A DNA stretch of 64,000 bases from Pseudohongiella sp. GTDB taxonomy: Bacteria > Pseudomonadota > Gammaproteobacteria > Pseudomonadales > Pseudohongiellaceae. The notes under the pieces were generated by a model that saw only the letters and a list, made by a program, of their open reading frames with translations, searched no databases and was not told the origin of the DNA. The DNA lies in contig JABMOK010000186.1 in the NCBI GenBank assembly GCA_013204155.1, forward strand, positions 1-64,000, written 5' to 3'. Shown here one piece after another: positions 46,245 to 56,229 of the stretch. The translations under genes were made by a program, and so were the position numbers. Numbering within the stretch: the first letter of the stretch is position 1; each line of letters starts with the position of its first letter.

Positions 46245-47150
46245 ATGAAGAAAATCGAACGAATCATGGTGGTAATTGACGCAAATGAAGATTTTTCATC
46301 TGCGCCGGATGGGCTGCCCGTTGAGTTGAGAAAAGCGTTGCGATTTGTGCAGGATAAGCAAGCGGCTGAGATCAAATTAGTCAGTGTGGGCTATGAGAAA
46401 TACCTCGGCAGCAGTTTCCATATGATCGCGGTTGACTATGCCGCACTGCAAAAGGAATATTGCGACCGTTTGTCGGCCAGTATGCAGAATTTGGTAGATC
46501 AGCTTGCAGGGCAGGGTTATAACATTAGCAGCGCAGTACGTTGGGCGCACCCACGATATGAAGCTATCGTCAAGGAAGCTGAGGATTTCAAAGCCGACTT
46601 ATTGATTCAGCATTGTCGTGCCTACGGCAAGATTGAACATCACCATCTCACTAACGATAGTTGGCAACTGGTTCGTCACTGCCCACTCCCGCTGCTTCTG
46701 GTTAAAGATAAGGAATGGGGAGATCCTGTGGTGATGATGGCGGCGGTTGACCCATTGCATAGTCATAGTAAGCCGATGCAGTTGGACCGTCAGATTATTG
46801 ATGCCTCATCTTCCATTAGTGGGCAACTGGCCGGCACTTTCCACATTGTGCATGCTTATGCCGAATCGGCCAGGCCATTCGCCCCTGCTGGAACGATTAA
46901 AGCAGAGCACAGTGCCGCATTTAGCGAGCTCGTCGGCGGGTATAACTTCGATGAGGCGAATCTGCATTTGATTGACGAAACGCCCGTCTATGCCCTGCAG
47001 CACTATAGCGAGAAATTGAATTCAGATATTGTGGTGATGGGAGCAGTTTCCAGATCAAGATTTTCTGAAGCATTGATCGGTAGCACGGCAGAGGAAGTCT
47101 TGGATTATGTCAAGACTGACTTGTTGATTGTGAAACCATCAGCTGAATAG
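46245..47150 (+). CDS. Universal stress protein, tandem-domain UspE type (2)
   Basis: A 301-residue two-domain Usp. The first domain starts RIMVVIDANEDFSS; the second carries VVMGAVSRSRFSEALIGSTAEEVL near the C-terminus, nearly the same motif as in the 41447 protein, so the two are paralogues. AAGGA precedes the ATG at 46245. It is 110 bp downstream of the DksA-like gene and probably in its transcript. A Rho-independent terminator follows at 47168. Confidence 0.88.
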   Translation: MKKIERIMVVIDANEDFSSAPDGLPVELRKALRFVQDKQAAEIKLVSVGYEKYLGSSFHMIAVDYAALQKEYCDRLSASMQNLVDQLAGQGYNISSAVRWAHPRYEAIVKEAEDFKADLLIQHCRAYGKIEHHHLTNDSWQLVRHCPLPLLLVKDKEWGDPVVMMAAVDPLHSHSKPMQLDRQIIDASSSISGQLAGTFHIVHAYAESARPFAPAGTIKAEHSAAFSELVGGYNFDEANLHLIDETPVYALQHYSEKLNSDIVVMGAVSRSRFSEALIGSTAEEVLDYVKTDLLIVKPSAE

Positions 47151-47167
47151 TTTAAGACTCGCAAGCG

Positions 47168-47206
47168 AAAGACAGGGCTCATCCTTAATGGAGGGTTCTG
47201 TCTTTT
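47168..47206 (+). terminator. Rho-independent terminator
   Basis: AAAGACAG and CTGTCTTT form an 8-bp stem whose right arm ends in a T-run, 18 bp after the stop codon of the 46245 gene. Confidence 0.75.
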
Positions 47207-47292
47207 TGCGTTCCGGGCCTGTAGTCGATGTTTGTTGTAGGCTGCCTCGTTGTTTTTCTTTGCTTAAAAATCCTTTCTTCTCTAAAAATATT

Positions 47293-48108
47293 TTATTTCA
47301 TATGCAGTAAATTGCCACAGAACTTGCAATGGCGCGCATCTAAATCGTGACTCGTGGCCTGACAACTTACACACTCCCGGGAATCATCGGTCGGTTTTTG
47401 CGTTTGCCGCTGCACCTGCTGCATGAGTTCGGCGCCGATAATCCCGGTGGGGACGGCAATAAACGCATAACCGGAAATCATAGCGAGGGCGGCAATGAAT
47501 TGGCCCAGTGGAGTCTGTGGGGAGATGTCACCGTAGCCGACGGTGGTGATGGTTACAATGGCCCAATAGATAGATTGTGGAATATTGTTAAAGCCATTTT
47601 CCGGCCCCTCGATGATAAACATCAGAGCGCCGAAAATGATGATTATAGTTAAAATTGAAAACAGGAAGACGAGTATTTTTCGCCGGGCTTGCATAAGCGC
47701 CGCGTAAAGCATGTTGGCCTCGCCCAAATAGCGTAGTAATTTGAGAACTCGAAAGATGCGAAGCACGCGCATGACCCGGATTACAATCAAATACACCGCT
47801 GAAGGGAACAGGAAGGCAATATAGGTCGGCAGGATTGAGGCCAGGTCAATAATGCCGTAGAAGCTGAAGATATAAGCGCGTTTGTTCGGCGTACTGTACA
47901 GTCTCAGTGCGTACTCAATGGTAAACAGAATGGTAAACAACCATTCCAGTCTGAATAGGAAGGCGCCATATTGTGCGTGGTAAGCAGCGACGGAATCAAA
48001 CAGGACTGCCGTCACACTGGAAACAATCATCACCATCAAGATGATATCAAACAATTTTCCCGCGCGAGATTCATAGCCGAAGATCACATCGTAAATAATT
48101 TTTCGCAT
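47293..48108 (-). CDS. Voltage-gated-like potassium channel with C-terminal zinc ribbon
   Basis: A 271-residue six-transmembrane channel. Segment S4 carries arginines every third residue (R111, R114, R117, R120, then K123 and R126), and the pore has the potassium selectivity filter TVGYGD at 189-194 before S6. The tail has two CxxC pairs (C246/C249 and C261/C264), the shape of a zinc ribbon. Such tails could sense metal or redox state, which is inference. It sits between two UspE-type genes. Confidence 0.88.
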   Translation of the reverse strand: MRKIIYDVIFGYESRAGKLFDIILMVMIVSSVTAVLFDSVAAYHAQYGAFLFRLEWLFTILFTIEYALRLYSTPNKRAYIFSFYGIIDLASILPTYIAFLFPSAVYLIVIRVMRVLRIFRVLKLLRYLGEANMLYAALMQARRKILVFLFSILTIIIIFGALMFIIEGPENGFNNIPQSIYWAIVTITTVGYGDISPQTPLGQFIAALAMISGYAFIAVPTGIIGAELMQQVQRQTQKPTDDSRECVSCQATSHDLDARHCKFCGNLLHMK

Positions 48109-48299
48109 ATTAAACGGCTTTTCCCATTAGTTATTCGTTGAAAGCTTTCTGCCTCCTGGTCTTTATCGCCGTGCCCGGGGTTTTCTCCAGAACTAATGGG
48201 GCAGTAGCGGAAGTCACGGCGGGCATCACGCCGATTATTGTCAAGAGAAATACGAGTCCTGCGTGGCAGCAATTGTCCGGCTGAACCTTGCGAGGTCTG

Positions 48300-49214
48300 C
48301 TATTTTTTAGCCGGTTTGATTACCAATACATCGCAGGGGCAGTCTTCGAGAATTTTCTCCGCGGTGTTTCCGACGATGGCACGCTCCAGTACATTTCTTG
48401 AGAGGGCGCCTATTACCAGTATATTTGCCTTGACGGATTTTAGATAATTGACCAGGTGAGGAACAATCTCGCCGTAACTAAGCTCTATATTGTCTTCGGC
48501 AATATTATGATCCTGCAACAGCTGTTTGATTTTTACTTCATGCTTATGCCGCATTTTTTCCAGACCGATAGTAGATTCGGAGCCTAAAGGAAACATGGTG
48601 CTGACAAAGGGGAAATAAGAATGGAATACATAGGGTGACTGCTGGAGTATGTCAGCGAATAGCTCGGTATGCTCGAGTAAGGAATGATCCAGGTGTGTCT
48701 GAACAGCTTTTCGGTGAAAGGGGTCAACTGCCGTTACTACGGCACCCTCGTCTTGCCACCCATTGGGCTTGACCAATAACAGGTCGGCGGGACATTTCCT
48801 GATTAAACGCCAGTCGGTGTTGGTAACCAGAGATCTCTCTATTACATTGTGCGTGTGTGTGCTCTTCATAACCAGATCGGGTTTGAGCGCCTTGGTCTGC
48901 TTTATGATGGCTTCGGCAAGGTGGTGGTGCTCGGCGAACACCGAATTCACCTCAATCTCTTCCTTGCCAAATTCATCGCTCAGATCCGCCAACAGCTTCT
49001 TGTAATGTTGCTCGAACAGCTGGCGTTGTTGCTCGAAGAAATCACCATCCATTCCCTCATAGACGTAAGAATGGTCGGTCAGCGAGTTCTCATTGTTGAT
49101 AAAAAGCGTAATCCTGGCCTTGCATGCCTTAGCCACCAGCTTTGCCCGGTCTACGACGAAATCTCGATCCACGGTAGGATCTATCACCACTAATATGTTC
49201 TCGATAGTCTGCAT
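48300..49214 (-). CDS. Universal stress protein, tandem-domain UspE type (3)
   Basis: A 304-residue two-domain Usp with ILVVIDPTVDRDF at the start and VIGALSRNVLERAIVGNTAEKIL near the end, clearly paralogous to the other two tandem Usp proteins. An exact FNR consensus box lies 120 bp upstream. The 49215-49565 gap behind it holds that box and no gene. Confidence 0.9.
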   Translation of the reverse strand: MQTIENILVVIDPTVDRDFVVDRAKLVAKACKARITLFINNENSLTDHSYVYEGMDGDFFEQQRQLFEQHYKKLLADLSDEFGKEEIEVNSVFAEHHHLAEAIIKQTKALKPDLVMKSTHTHNVIERSLVTNTDWRLIRKCPADLLLVKPNGWQDEGAVVTAVDPFHRKAVQTHLDHSLLEHTELFADILQQSPYVFHSYFPFVSTMFPLGSESTIGLEKMRHKHEVKIKQLLQDHNIAEDNIELSYGEIVPHLVNYLKSVKANILVIGALSRNVLERAIVGNTAEKILEDCPCDVLVIKPAKK

Positions 49215-49333
49215 AATTTCCTGTTCTTGAGCCTTAGTTCCCTAAAGTGGTGGCAGTCATGATAATCATCTAAGGGCGAAGAAACCACTACAAGTCAACA
49301 AATCCTATTGTTAGAGTTTTGCTCACAGGCTTA

Positions 49334-49347
49334 TTGATCCAAATCAA
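49334..49347 (-). promoter_or_regulatory. FNR/Anr box, perfect consensus
   Basis: TTGAT-CCAA-ATCAA matches the FNR consensus at all ten core bases. It lies 120 bp from the start of the minus-strand UspE-type gene and 218 bp before the plus-strand cytochrome gene. Confidence 0.78.
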
Positions 49348-49565
49348 CGAGTCGAATCTGTCCTTTTCCATACTGGTGGAGGAGTATTCCCCTTCAAGGC
49401 TATTCCCCGTCAATCAATACGAAACTCGAAACCAGCCGCGTAATCAATTAAGATACGGGTCGTCGAACAGGAAAGGGTAGTATAAAGACTGGTCTTGGTA
49501 GAGGCGCTAATTGAGAAGCGGGAAAGGGGAAGAAAAGGCGCATGGAAAAGCAAAGGGGGACGTGT

Positions 49566-50057
49566 ATGAAATTGATTTCAGGATTTATCACAATAGCACT
49601 GTTATCGACATGTTCAGGCCCGCGGGAGGGTGCCGGTAGCTCTTCATCGCCACGGGTGAACATCCCGTTTACTCCGGATATTAGTATCAACGAAGTCATG
49701 GTTGCGCAAATTGATCATGCCGCTCACTTTATTTGGAATGCTGCGAATCCTGCTAATGCGGCATCGGCGATTGATTGGCAGGAAGTCGAGCACCACGCGA
49801 TTCAGTTAATCGCCAGTCGAAGCGCAATCAGCATGGGTGGTACCGGAGTCAATGATGCTATGTGGATCGCTCAGACGTCCTGGCGTGAATATGTCAACAT
49901 GCTGAACAACGCCAGTTTGCTGGCGTTGGAAAGCGCCCGCCAGCAGGACGTGGCGCAATTGTCCCGGGCCGGTGATCTGCTTGTCGAGTCTTGTGAATTA
50001 TGCCACCGGCAATACAAGCCAGCGATACCCACCGAAGGCTTTACTCACCCGCACTAA
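49566..50057 (+). CDS. Exported cytochrome c (class II-like, C-terminal haem)
   Basis: A 163-residue protein with a short N-terminal hydrophobic segment and a lipobox-like LLSTC at C16, and a single haem site C143-E-L-C146-H147 close to the C-terminus. The helical sequence and C-terminal CxxCH are those of cytochrome c'-type four-helix bundles. It probably works in the periplasm or as a lipoprotein. GGGGGA precedes ATG 49566; a start at 49542 would add eight residues. It converges with the acyl-CoA dehydrogenase gene, leaving 3 bp. Confidence 0.8.
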   Translation: MKLISGFITIALLSTCSGPREGAGSSSSPRVNIPFTPDISINEVMVAQIDHAAHFIWNAANPANAASAIDWQEVEHHAIQLIASRSAISMGGTGVNDAMWIAQTSWREYVNMLNNASLLALESARQQDVAQLSRAGDLLVESCELCHRQYKPAIPTEGFTHPH

Positions 50058-50060
50058 TGC

Positions 50061-51209
50061 TCAGCTGGCATTTTTAATCATATTGCGCGCGATGATGAGT
50101 TGCTGAATCTGGCTGGTGCCTTCGTATAAACGGAACAAGCGCACATCGCGATAGAATCGTTCCACAGCATACTCGGACATATAACCGGCGCCGCCATGTA
50201 TTTGTACTGCTCGGTCCGCTACCCGACCCACCATCTCGGTGGCAAATAATTTGCAGGCCGACGATTCGGTGCTGACATTTTCACCGTTATCCCGTTTGCG
50301 GGCGGTCTCCTCGGTCATGCATTTAGCGGCATAGGTCTCTGTTTGAGAATCGGCCAACATGGCCTGAATTAATTGTTGCTCGGCGAGCGGCTTGCCGAAT
50401 TGTTTACGCTGCATCGCATATTCCAGGGCATCATCTATCAGACGCTGCGCAACACCCACACTGAGACCTGAAATATGCAGTCGGCCTCGATCCAGCACTT
50501 TCATGGCGGTAATAAAACCCTCGCCTTCTTCACCGATGATATTTTCAGCCGGAACCGGACAGTCTTCGAATATCACATCGCAAGTCAGTGAGCCTGATTG
50601 TCCCATCTTCTTATCTATTGCTCCCAGGCTGATCCCCGGTGAGCTTTTCTCGACGATAAAAGATGAGATGCCGCGAGCACCTTTAATGTCCGGGTTGGTT
50701 CTGGCCATGACATTGAAGGTATCTGCCACGGGGGCATTGGTAATAAAGCGTTTTGTACCATTGAGAATGTAATGATCGCCTTCACGCCTGGCGCTGGTCT
50801 TTAGCGCGGCGGCATCGGAGCCTGCTTCCGGTTCCGTCAGACAGAAACAGCTAATCCATTCGCCGGTGGCATATTTAGGCAGGTACTTCTGTTTTTGCTG
50901 TTCGCTGCCGCTAAAAATAATGGCGGCAGAACCAATGCCATTGTTGGTGCCGATGATCGACCGGAATGCAGGGGATGTACGTCCCAGCGCGATAGCCACC
51001 TGAATCTCTTCTTCCATGGTAAGACCGAGACCGCCATACTGTTCAGGAATAGTCAGGCCAAACAGGCCCAGCGCCTTCATCTCTGCCAGGATATCGTCCG
51101 GGAGTTTGGCTTCCTCCGCCAGTTGCTTCTCTGCCGGGATGAGTCTTTCCCGCACGAAGCGTTCAATTATGTCGACAAGTTGTGTGAGAGTTTCCTGATC
51201 GCGAATCAT
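50061..51209 (-). CDS. Acyl-CoA dehydrogenase (homotetrameric type)
   Basis: A 382-residue canonical acyl-CoA dehydrogenase. FCLTEPEAGSDAAALKT, RFITNA, the RKQFGKPLAEQQLIQAML helix, IHGGAGYMSEYAVERFYRD and the C-terminal YEGTSQIQQLIIAR with the catalytic Glu are all present. It is the standard short/medium-chain type, in contrast to the paired divergent enzymes at 31.3-33.7 and 56.3-58.8 kb. The 324-bp gap up to the thiolase gene (51210-51533) contains no gene or clear motif. Confidence 0.93.
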   Translation of the reverse strand: MIRDQETLTQLVDIIERFVRERLIPAEKQLAEEAKLPDDILAEMKALGLFGLTIPEQYGGLGLTMEEEIQVAIALGRTSPAFRSIIGTNNGIGSAAIIFSGSEQQKQKYLPKYATGEWISCFCLTEPEAGSDAAALKTSARREGDHYILNGTKRFITNAPVADTFNVMARTNPDIKGARGISSFIVEKSSPGISLGAIDKKMGQSGSLTCDVIFEDCPVPAENIIGEEGEGFITAMKVLDRGRLHISGLSVGVAQRLIDDALEYAMQRKQFGKPLAEQQLIQAMLADSQTETYAAKCMTEETARKRDNGENVSTESSACKLFATEMVGRVADRAVQIHGGAGYMSEYAVERFYRDVRLFRLYEGTSQIQQLIIARNMIKNAS

Positions 51210-51533
51210 TGCCTGGCTGCCTGCTTCCGTGTCTGTGAAAATGAGCGACTAAACTAGCATAAGGCAGGATTTTATGCGACTGCACGCACCGGATTCGCTG
51301 GTTTGAGGTTCAATTCCACCGCTCAATTCCCTATGCTAGAATGGCCAACCTTGTTTCACGGCAGCGCCGTTGAAGACGGGGAAAGCTATTGGCTCCAGGG
51401 GGAATCCAGTAGCGTCTGTTGCTAACACCATAGCGCGAGGGGCAGTCATAAGGGCTGGTGCCCGGTTTTTGCTATCACTCCTCCAAAATTATTTGCCAGT
51501 TAATAAGTTTAGCCATCACTTAGAGAGTAAACC

Positions 51534-52754
51534 ATGTCTGATAACACACTCACCGATGCCTTTATCTACGATGGTGGACGCACCGCCTTTGGTCGCCATG
51601 GGGGAGCACTGTCTCCAGTCCGCCCGGATGATCTATTGGCCCATGTTATTAAAACCGTAGTCGAGCGAAATCCATTTGTGGCCCAGGATTATGAAGATGT
51701 CATCATAGGTAATACCAATGGTGCCGGCGAAGATTGTCGTAATGTTGCAAGATTTGCGCTGCTGCGTGCTGGCATGCCTACTTCGGTGGCCGGTTTAACG
51801 GTCAATCGTCTCTGCGGATCTGGCTTGGCCGCCACTCTGGATGCGGCTCGGGCGGTGAGAGTTGGAGAGGGGGATTTATTTGTAGCCGGTGGCGTCGAAT
51901 CAATGAGCCGCGCGCCTTTAATATTATCCAAGGCGCAATCGGCTTTTGATCGTGGCCAGCAAATAGCAGACAGCACTCTGGGGGCACGTTTTACCAATCC
52001 CGCCTATGCGGCCGCCTATGGCAATGACACGATGCCGCAGACGGCAGACAATATTGCCAGCGAGCTGGGTATTTCCCGAGCCGATAGCGATGGGTTCGCG
52101 GCGGCTTCTCAAGCCAGGTACGAAGCGGCCAGAGGTGACGGTTTCTTCAAAGATGAAATTATTCCCATCGAAGTGCCCCAGGGCCGCAAGAAACCCGCGC
52201 TGGTGGTTGATGCCGACGAGCATCCACGACCATCATCCAATCTTCAGGCCTTAAGCGGATTGCGCGCCCTGTTCGAAGACGGCGTGGTAACCGCGGGCAA
52301 TGCCTCCGGTATTAACGATGGCGCCGCCGCCTTGATTGTCGGCAATGCCGCTATCGGTGAAAAATTTGGGCTGCAGCCAAGAGTGAGAATTATTGCCGGC
52401 GCCGTCGCTGGCGTTGAGCCAAGAGTGATGGGTCTGGGTCCGGTGTTTGCTATACGTAAAGCGCTGGCTCGGGCCAATTTGCAATTGTCGGATATGGATA
52501 TCATCGAGATCAATGAAGCCTTCGCCTCACAGGTGTTGGGTTGCCTTAAGATGCTGGAAGTGGATTTCACTGATTCCCGGGTTAATCCCAATGGGGGTGC
52601 TATCGCGCTAGGTCATCCGCTGGGGGCTTCCGGGGCAAGAATCGCCGTTACTGCCATGCGTCAGCTGGAAAGAACCGGCGGCAGATATGCGGCGATCAGT
52701 CTTTGCATCGGTATCGGACAAGGGGTGGCGGCAATATTGGAACGGGTTGAATAA
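51534..52754 (+). CDS. Acetyl-CoA acyltransferase (thiolase; 3-oxoadipyl-CoA thiolase-like)
   Basis: A 406-residue thiolase that cleaves 3-ketoacyl-CoA to acetyl-CoA. The nucleophile is C94 in NRLCGSGL, with NEAFA, GHPLGASGAR and the C-terminal CIGIGQG completing the site. PcaF/PaaJ and FadA-type enzymes are both possible by sequence; the FadB-like gene 88 bp downstream argues for fatty acyl-CoA work. Confidence 0.92.
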   Translation: MSDNTLTDAFIYDGGRTAFGRHGGALSPVRPDDLLAHVIKTVVERNPFVAQDYEDVIIGNTNGAGEDCRNVARFALLRAGMPTSVAGLTVNRLCGSGLAATLDAARAVRVGEGDLFVAGGVESMSRAPLILSKAQSAFDRGQQIADSTLGARFTNPAYAAAYGNDTMPQTADNIASELGISRADSDGFAAASQARYEAARGDGFFKDEIIPIEVPQGRKKPALVVDADEHPRPSSNLQALSGLRALFEDGVVTAGNASGINDGAAALIVGNAAIGEKFGLQPRVRIIAGAVAGVEPRVMGLGPVFAIRKALARANLQLSDMDIIEINEAFASQVLGCLKMLEVDFTDSRVNPNGGAIALGHPLGASGARIAVTAMRQLERTGGRYAAISLCIGIGQGVAAILERVE

Positions 52755-52842
52755 ATCAGATTAAGCCAAGGCCCTGAAACAGGATTCAAATGAGTCACAC
52801 TGGCGATCAAGTCAGCCATACAAAGAATTAAAAGGAATCAAT

Positions 52843-54951
52843 ATGTCGAATGTAGTGAGCTACGAATTAATTGAAAACATTGCCGTGATCAGCGTCAATA
52901 GCCCACCCGTCAATGCCTTGTCTCAGGCGGTACGGGAAGGGATATTGAATGCGGTTACCACGGCACAGACGGATGCTTCTGAAGCCATTGTGCTGCGCTG
53001 TGAGGGGAGCACCTTTATCGCCGGTGCGGATATCACAGAGTTTGGCAAACCACCGATGGAACCTGGCTTGCCGGTGGTGCTTGACGCCATCGAAAATTCC
53101 AGCAAACCGGTTATCGCGGCCATCCATGGCACGGCGCTCGGCGGTGGGTTCGAGGTATCACTTGCCTGTCATTACCGCTGTGGGATTGCTTCGGCGAAGG
53201 TGGGCTTGCCTGAAGTGAAGCTGGGCCTGTTGCCAGGCGCCGGTGGCACACAGCGGGTTCCTCGCCTGGCAGGTGTTAAGGCGGCGCTGGAGATGATTAC
53301 CACAGGGAATCCGGTCGCGGCAGGCAAGGCCCACGAGATGGGCCTGATAGATGAGCTTATTCAAGGTGACGATTTAAAGGCCGGCGCGATTCACTACGCG
53401 AAACAGCTGCTGGAGTCCGGCGCGCCACTTAAACGAGTTCGTGACATCACTATCGATCCGGCGACGGTCGAGCCAGGATTTTTTGCGGCCGCACGGAAGA
53501 AACTTGCCTTGCGCGCCCGTGGTCAGATTGCACCCGACAAGATTGTTTCCTGTATCGAAGCCGCCGTTAATCTGCCAATGGATCAGGGTCTGGAAAGAGA
53601 GAGGGAACTGTTTCGTGAATTAGTGACCTCGCCAGAGTCGGCGGCAATGCGGCATATCTTTTTTGCCGAGCGCCAGGCCGCGAAGATCAAGGATTTACCC
53701 AAAGATACTCCCGTACGGGATATCAAGAAGGTCGCAATTATTGGTGGCGGCACCATGGGCGGGGGCATAGCCATGTGTTTCGCCAATGTGGGTATCCCGG
53801 TTTTGATGCTGGAGATTAATGACGAAGCCTTGCAGCGCGGCATGAACATTATCAACAAGAATTACAAGATCACGGTGCAGAAAGGCAAACTGGATCCCAA
53901 CAAAATGCAGGATCTTCTCGATCTGATCACAGGAACAACCAATTACGCTGATCTTGGCGATGTTGATCTGGTGATAGAAGCCGTGTTTGAAAACCTTGAA
54001 CTAAAGAAAGAAATTTTCGCCAAGCTCGATGGTGTCTGTAAGCAGGGTGCGATTCTGGCAAGCAACACCTCCTATCAGGACATTAATGCCATAGCCGAAG
54101 CCACCAGTAGACCCGAAGACGTTCTGGGTATGCACTTTTTTAGTCCGGCCAATGTAATGAAGTTGCTGGAAGTGGTTCGCGGTGAGAAGACGGCGGACGA
54201 TGTGCTAGCCACCTCAATGCAGATCGGCAAGAAGATTGGCAAAGTCTGCGCGTTATCGAGGGTCTGTTATGGCTTCATCGGTAATCGTATGTTGGGTGGC
54301 TATGGCCGCGAAGCGCAGATGCTACTCATGGACGGCTGTACGCCGGCGCAGGTCGACTCGGCGCTGGAAAAATTTGGCATGGCGATGGGACCCTTGGCTA
54401 TGGGCGATCTTGCCGGACTCGATGTGGGTTATAAGGCCCGTCAGGCGAGAACAGATCTGCCGGACGATGCAAAACTGTATCGCGTGGGTACGCTACTGGT
54501 TGAGATGGGCCGACATGGACAGAAAACCGGTTCCGGTTTTTACAAGTATGATGCAGAGACGCGCAAGCGCATGTCCGACCCGGAAGTAGAGGCCATGATC
54601 AAAGCGGAGGCAGCAAAGATTGGGGTCGAACAACGGGATATTTCCGAGCAAGAAATTATACAGCGCTGCCTTTATCCGTTGATAAACGAAGGGGCGCTTA
54701 TTCTCGAAGAAGGCATTGCACAGCGACCCGGCGATATCGATGTGGTGTATGTATTCGGCTATGCTTTTCCCGCCGCGAAGGGTGGGCCAATGCACTACGC
54801 CGATCATATTGGGTTAAAAAATGTTTATGACAAGATCTGTGAATTTCGTGATCGCGACGGTGGCGAGCAATATTGGAAGCCTGCGCCGTTACTCGAAAAG
54901 CTGGCAAGGGAAGGCAAGACCTTCGCCGAATGGGGCGCGGAACAGGGTTAG
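52843..54951 (+). CDS. Bifunctional enoyl-CoA hydratase / 3-hydroxyacyl-CoA dehydrogenase
   Basis: A 702-residue FadB/MFP-like enzyme of cytosolic beta-oxidation. The hydratase/isomerase domain (about 1-190) has ADITEFG and GLPEVKLGLLPGAGGTQRVPR with the catalytic Glu. The NAD-binding domain starts at IIGGGTMGGGIAM near residue 302, followed by HFFSPANVMKLLEVV and the C-terminal helical repeats. It resembles the peroxisomal multifunctional type more than E. coli FadB (729 residues). AAAGGA precedes the ATG. Confidence 0.92.
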   Translation: MSNVVSYELIENIAVISVNSPPVNALSQAVREGILNAVTTAQTDASEAIVLRCEGSTFIAGADITEFGKPPMEPGLPVVLDAIENSSKPVIAAIHGTALGGGFEVSLACHYRCGIASAKVGLPEVKLGLLPGAGGTQRVPRLAGVKAALEMITTGNPVAAGKAHEMGLIDELIQGDDLKAGAIHYAKQLLESGAPLKRVRDITIDPATVEPGFFAAARKKLALRARGQIAPDKIVSCIEAAVNLPMDQGLERERELFRELVTSPESAAMRHIFFAERQAAKIKDLPKDTPVRDIKKVAIIGGGTMGGGIAMCFANVGIPVLMLEINDEALQRGMNIINKNYKITVQKGKLDPNKMQDLLDLITGTTNYADLGDVDLVIEAVFENLELKKEIFAKLDGVCKQGAILASNTSYQDINAIAEATSRPEDVLGMHFFSPANVMKLLEVVRGEKTADDVLATSMQIGKKIGKVCALSRVCYGFIGNRMLGGYGREAQMLLMDGCTPAQVDSALEKFGMAMGPLAMGDLAGLDVGYKARQARTDLPDDAKLYRVGTLLVEMGRHGQKTGSGFYKYDAETRKRMSDPEVEAMIKAEAAKIGVEQRDISEQEIIQRCLYPLINEGALILEEGIAQRPGDIDVVYVFGYAFPAAKGGPMHYADHIGLKNVYDKICEFRDRDGGEQYWKPAPLLEKLAREGKTFAEWGAEQG

Positions 54952-54966
54952 ATTGCCTCAATTTAC

Positions 54967-55049
54967 TCGCAGGTAACTACTCGCAAGTAATCAGTCGCAA
55001 GCAATCAGTCGCAAGTAATCAGTCGCAAGTACGTAGTCGCAAGTGAAGG
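54967..55049. repeat. 14-bp tandem array, about 6 copies
   Basis: TCGCAAGTAATCAG and close variants follow one another from 54967, with a partial last unit. The array begins 16 bp after the stop codon of the FadB-like gene and ends about 85 bp before the alcohol dehydrogenase start. Confidence 0.92.
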
Positions 55050-55133
55050 CGCCGAGAATAGTCTTGAACTCAATCCCGGCGCCGTTGACTATTCAACTAG
55101 CAGAATACTTTAGCTGTTTATACAAGAGAGTTA

Positions 55134-56186
55134 ATGATGATTTCATACCAAACTACAACACCCGGAGCGCCGCTGTTACGCGTCGAGTCTCCGACACCGG
55201 AACCGACCGGCACTGAAGTACTTCTGAAGACCGTGTCCTGTGGCGTATGCCATTCTGATATTCATATGCATGACGGTGTTTTTAATCTTGGCAATGGCAA
55301 GCAGCTGGAAGTGCACAGCGAAGGCATGGTGCTTGGGCATGAAATATTTGGCGAAGTTGTCGCGCTTGGCCCGGATGCTGAAAACGTGAAGATAGGCGAT
55401 CGCCGGGTGGTGTATCCCTGGATAGGCTGTGGTAATTGTGCGGCCTGTAATCGTGGCGAAGAACAGTTGTGCACCCCAGGAAGAGCGCTAGGCATTGTAG
55501 TGCATGGGGGGTTTTCTGATCATGTCATGATTCCTCACAGCCGTTATTTGTTTGATGGAGGGGATATAGCGGATTCCCTGGCGGCGACCTATGCCTGTTC
55601 AGGACTGACAGCCTACAGCGCTTTGAAAAAACTCGGCGAACTACATGCGGATGATGAGGTAGTCATTATCGGAGCCGGTGGTGTTGGCATGATGGCTATT
55701 CAGATTGCCCTGTCGGCGATGAATATTGACCCGATCGTTGTCGATATAGACGAAGCAAAATTGCAGGCCGCCAGAGAGCTTGGCGTTACTCGAACCTTTA
55801 ATTCATCGGATCCGCAAACGGCAAGGGAAATTCGCAAGGTAAGCGGTGGTGCCTATGGGGTGCTGGATTTCGTTGGTGCCGAAGCGACCGTTAACTATGG
55901 GCTGGGCTGTTTACGCAAAGGCGGCATGTTGGTAATTATTGGCCTGTATGGCGGCGCATTAAATATTCCAATTCCCTTCATTCCGATGAATGCACGTATT
56001 ATCCAGGGTAGCTATGTGGGTACGCCAGAGGATATGGGTGAGTTAATGGCGTTGGTACGAGCCGGCAAGGTCGCGCCCATTGAGATTCATGAAAGGCCGA
56101 TGTCGGAAGCCAATCAAGCGCTGGTAGATTTAAAGGCGGGCAAGGTTCAGGGACGGCAAGTACTGATGAATGACGAGTACTTGTAG
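55134..56186 (+). CDS. Zinc-dependent alcohol dehydrogenase (MDR family)
   Basis: A 350-residue medium-chain dehydrogenase. The catalytic zinc Cys is in CGVCHSDIH, the zinc-ligand block is GHEIFGE, and the structural zinc cysteines are in CGNCAACNRGEEQLC. The NAD-binding GAGGVGMMA starts near residue 180. An alcohol or aldehyde substrate that feeds the surrounding acyl-CoA genes is likely. It can begin at either of two adjacent ATG codons. Confidence 0.9.
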   Translation: MMISYQTTTPGAPLLRVESPTPEPTGTEVLLKTVSCGVCHSDIHMHDGVFNLGNGKQLEVHSEGMVLGHEIFGEVVALGPDAENVKIGDRRVVYPWIGCGNCAACNRGEEQLCTPGRALGIVVHGGFSDHVMIPHSRYLFDGGDIADSLAATYACSGLTAYSALKKLGELHADDEVVIIGAGGVGMMAIQIALSAMNIDPIVVDIDEAKLQAARELGVTRTFNSSDPQTAREIRKVSGGAYGVLDFVGAEATVNYGLGCLRKGGMLVIIGLYGGALNIPIPFIPMNARIIQGSYVGTPEDMGELMALVRAGKVAPIEIHERPMSEANQALVDLKAGKVQGRQVLMNDEYL

Positions 56187-56229
56187 GTCAGATACCCATG
56201 GTTAGTAATTGCGGGCTGGCAGCCAAGTG

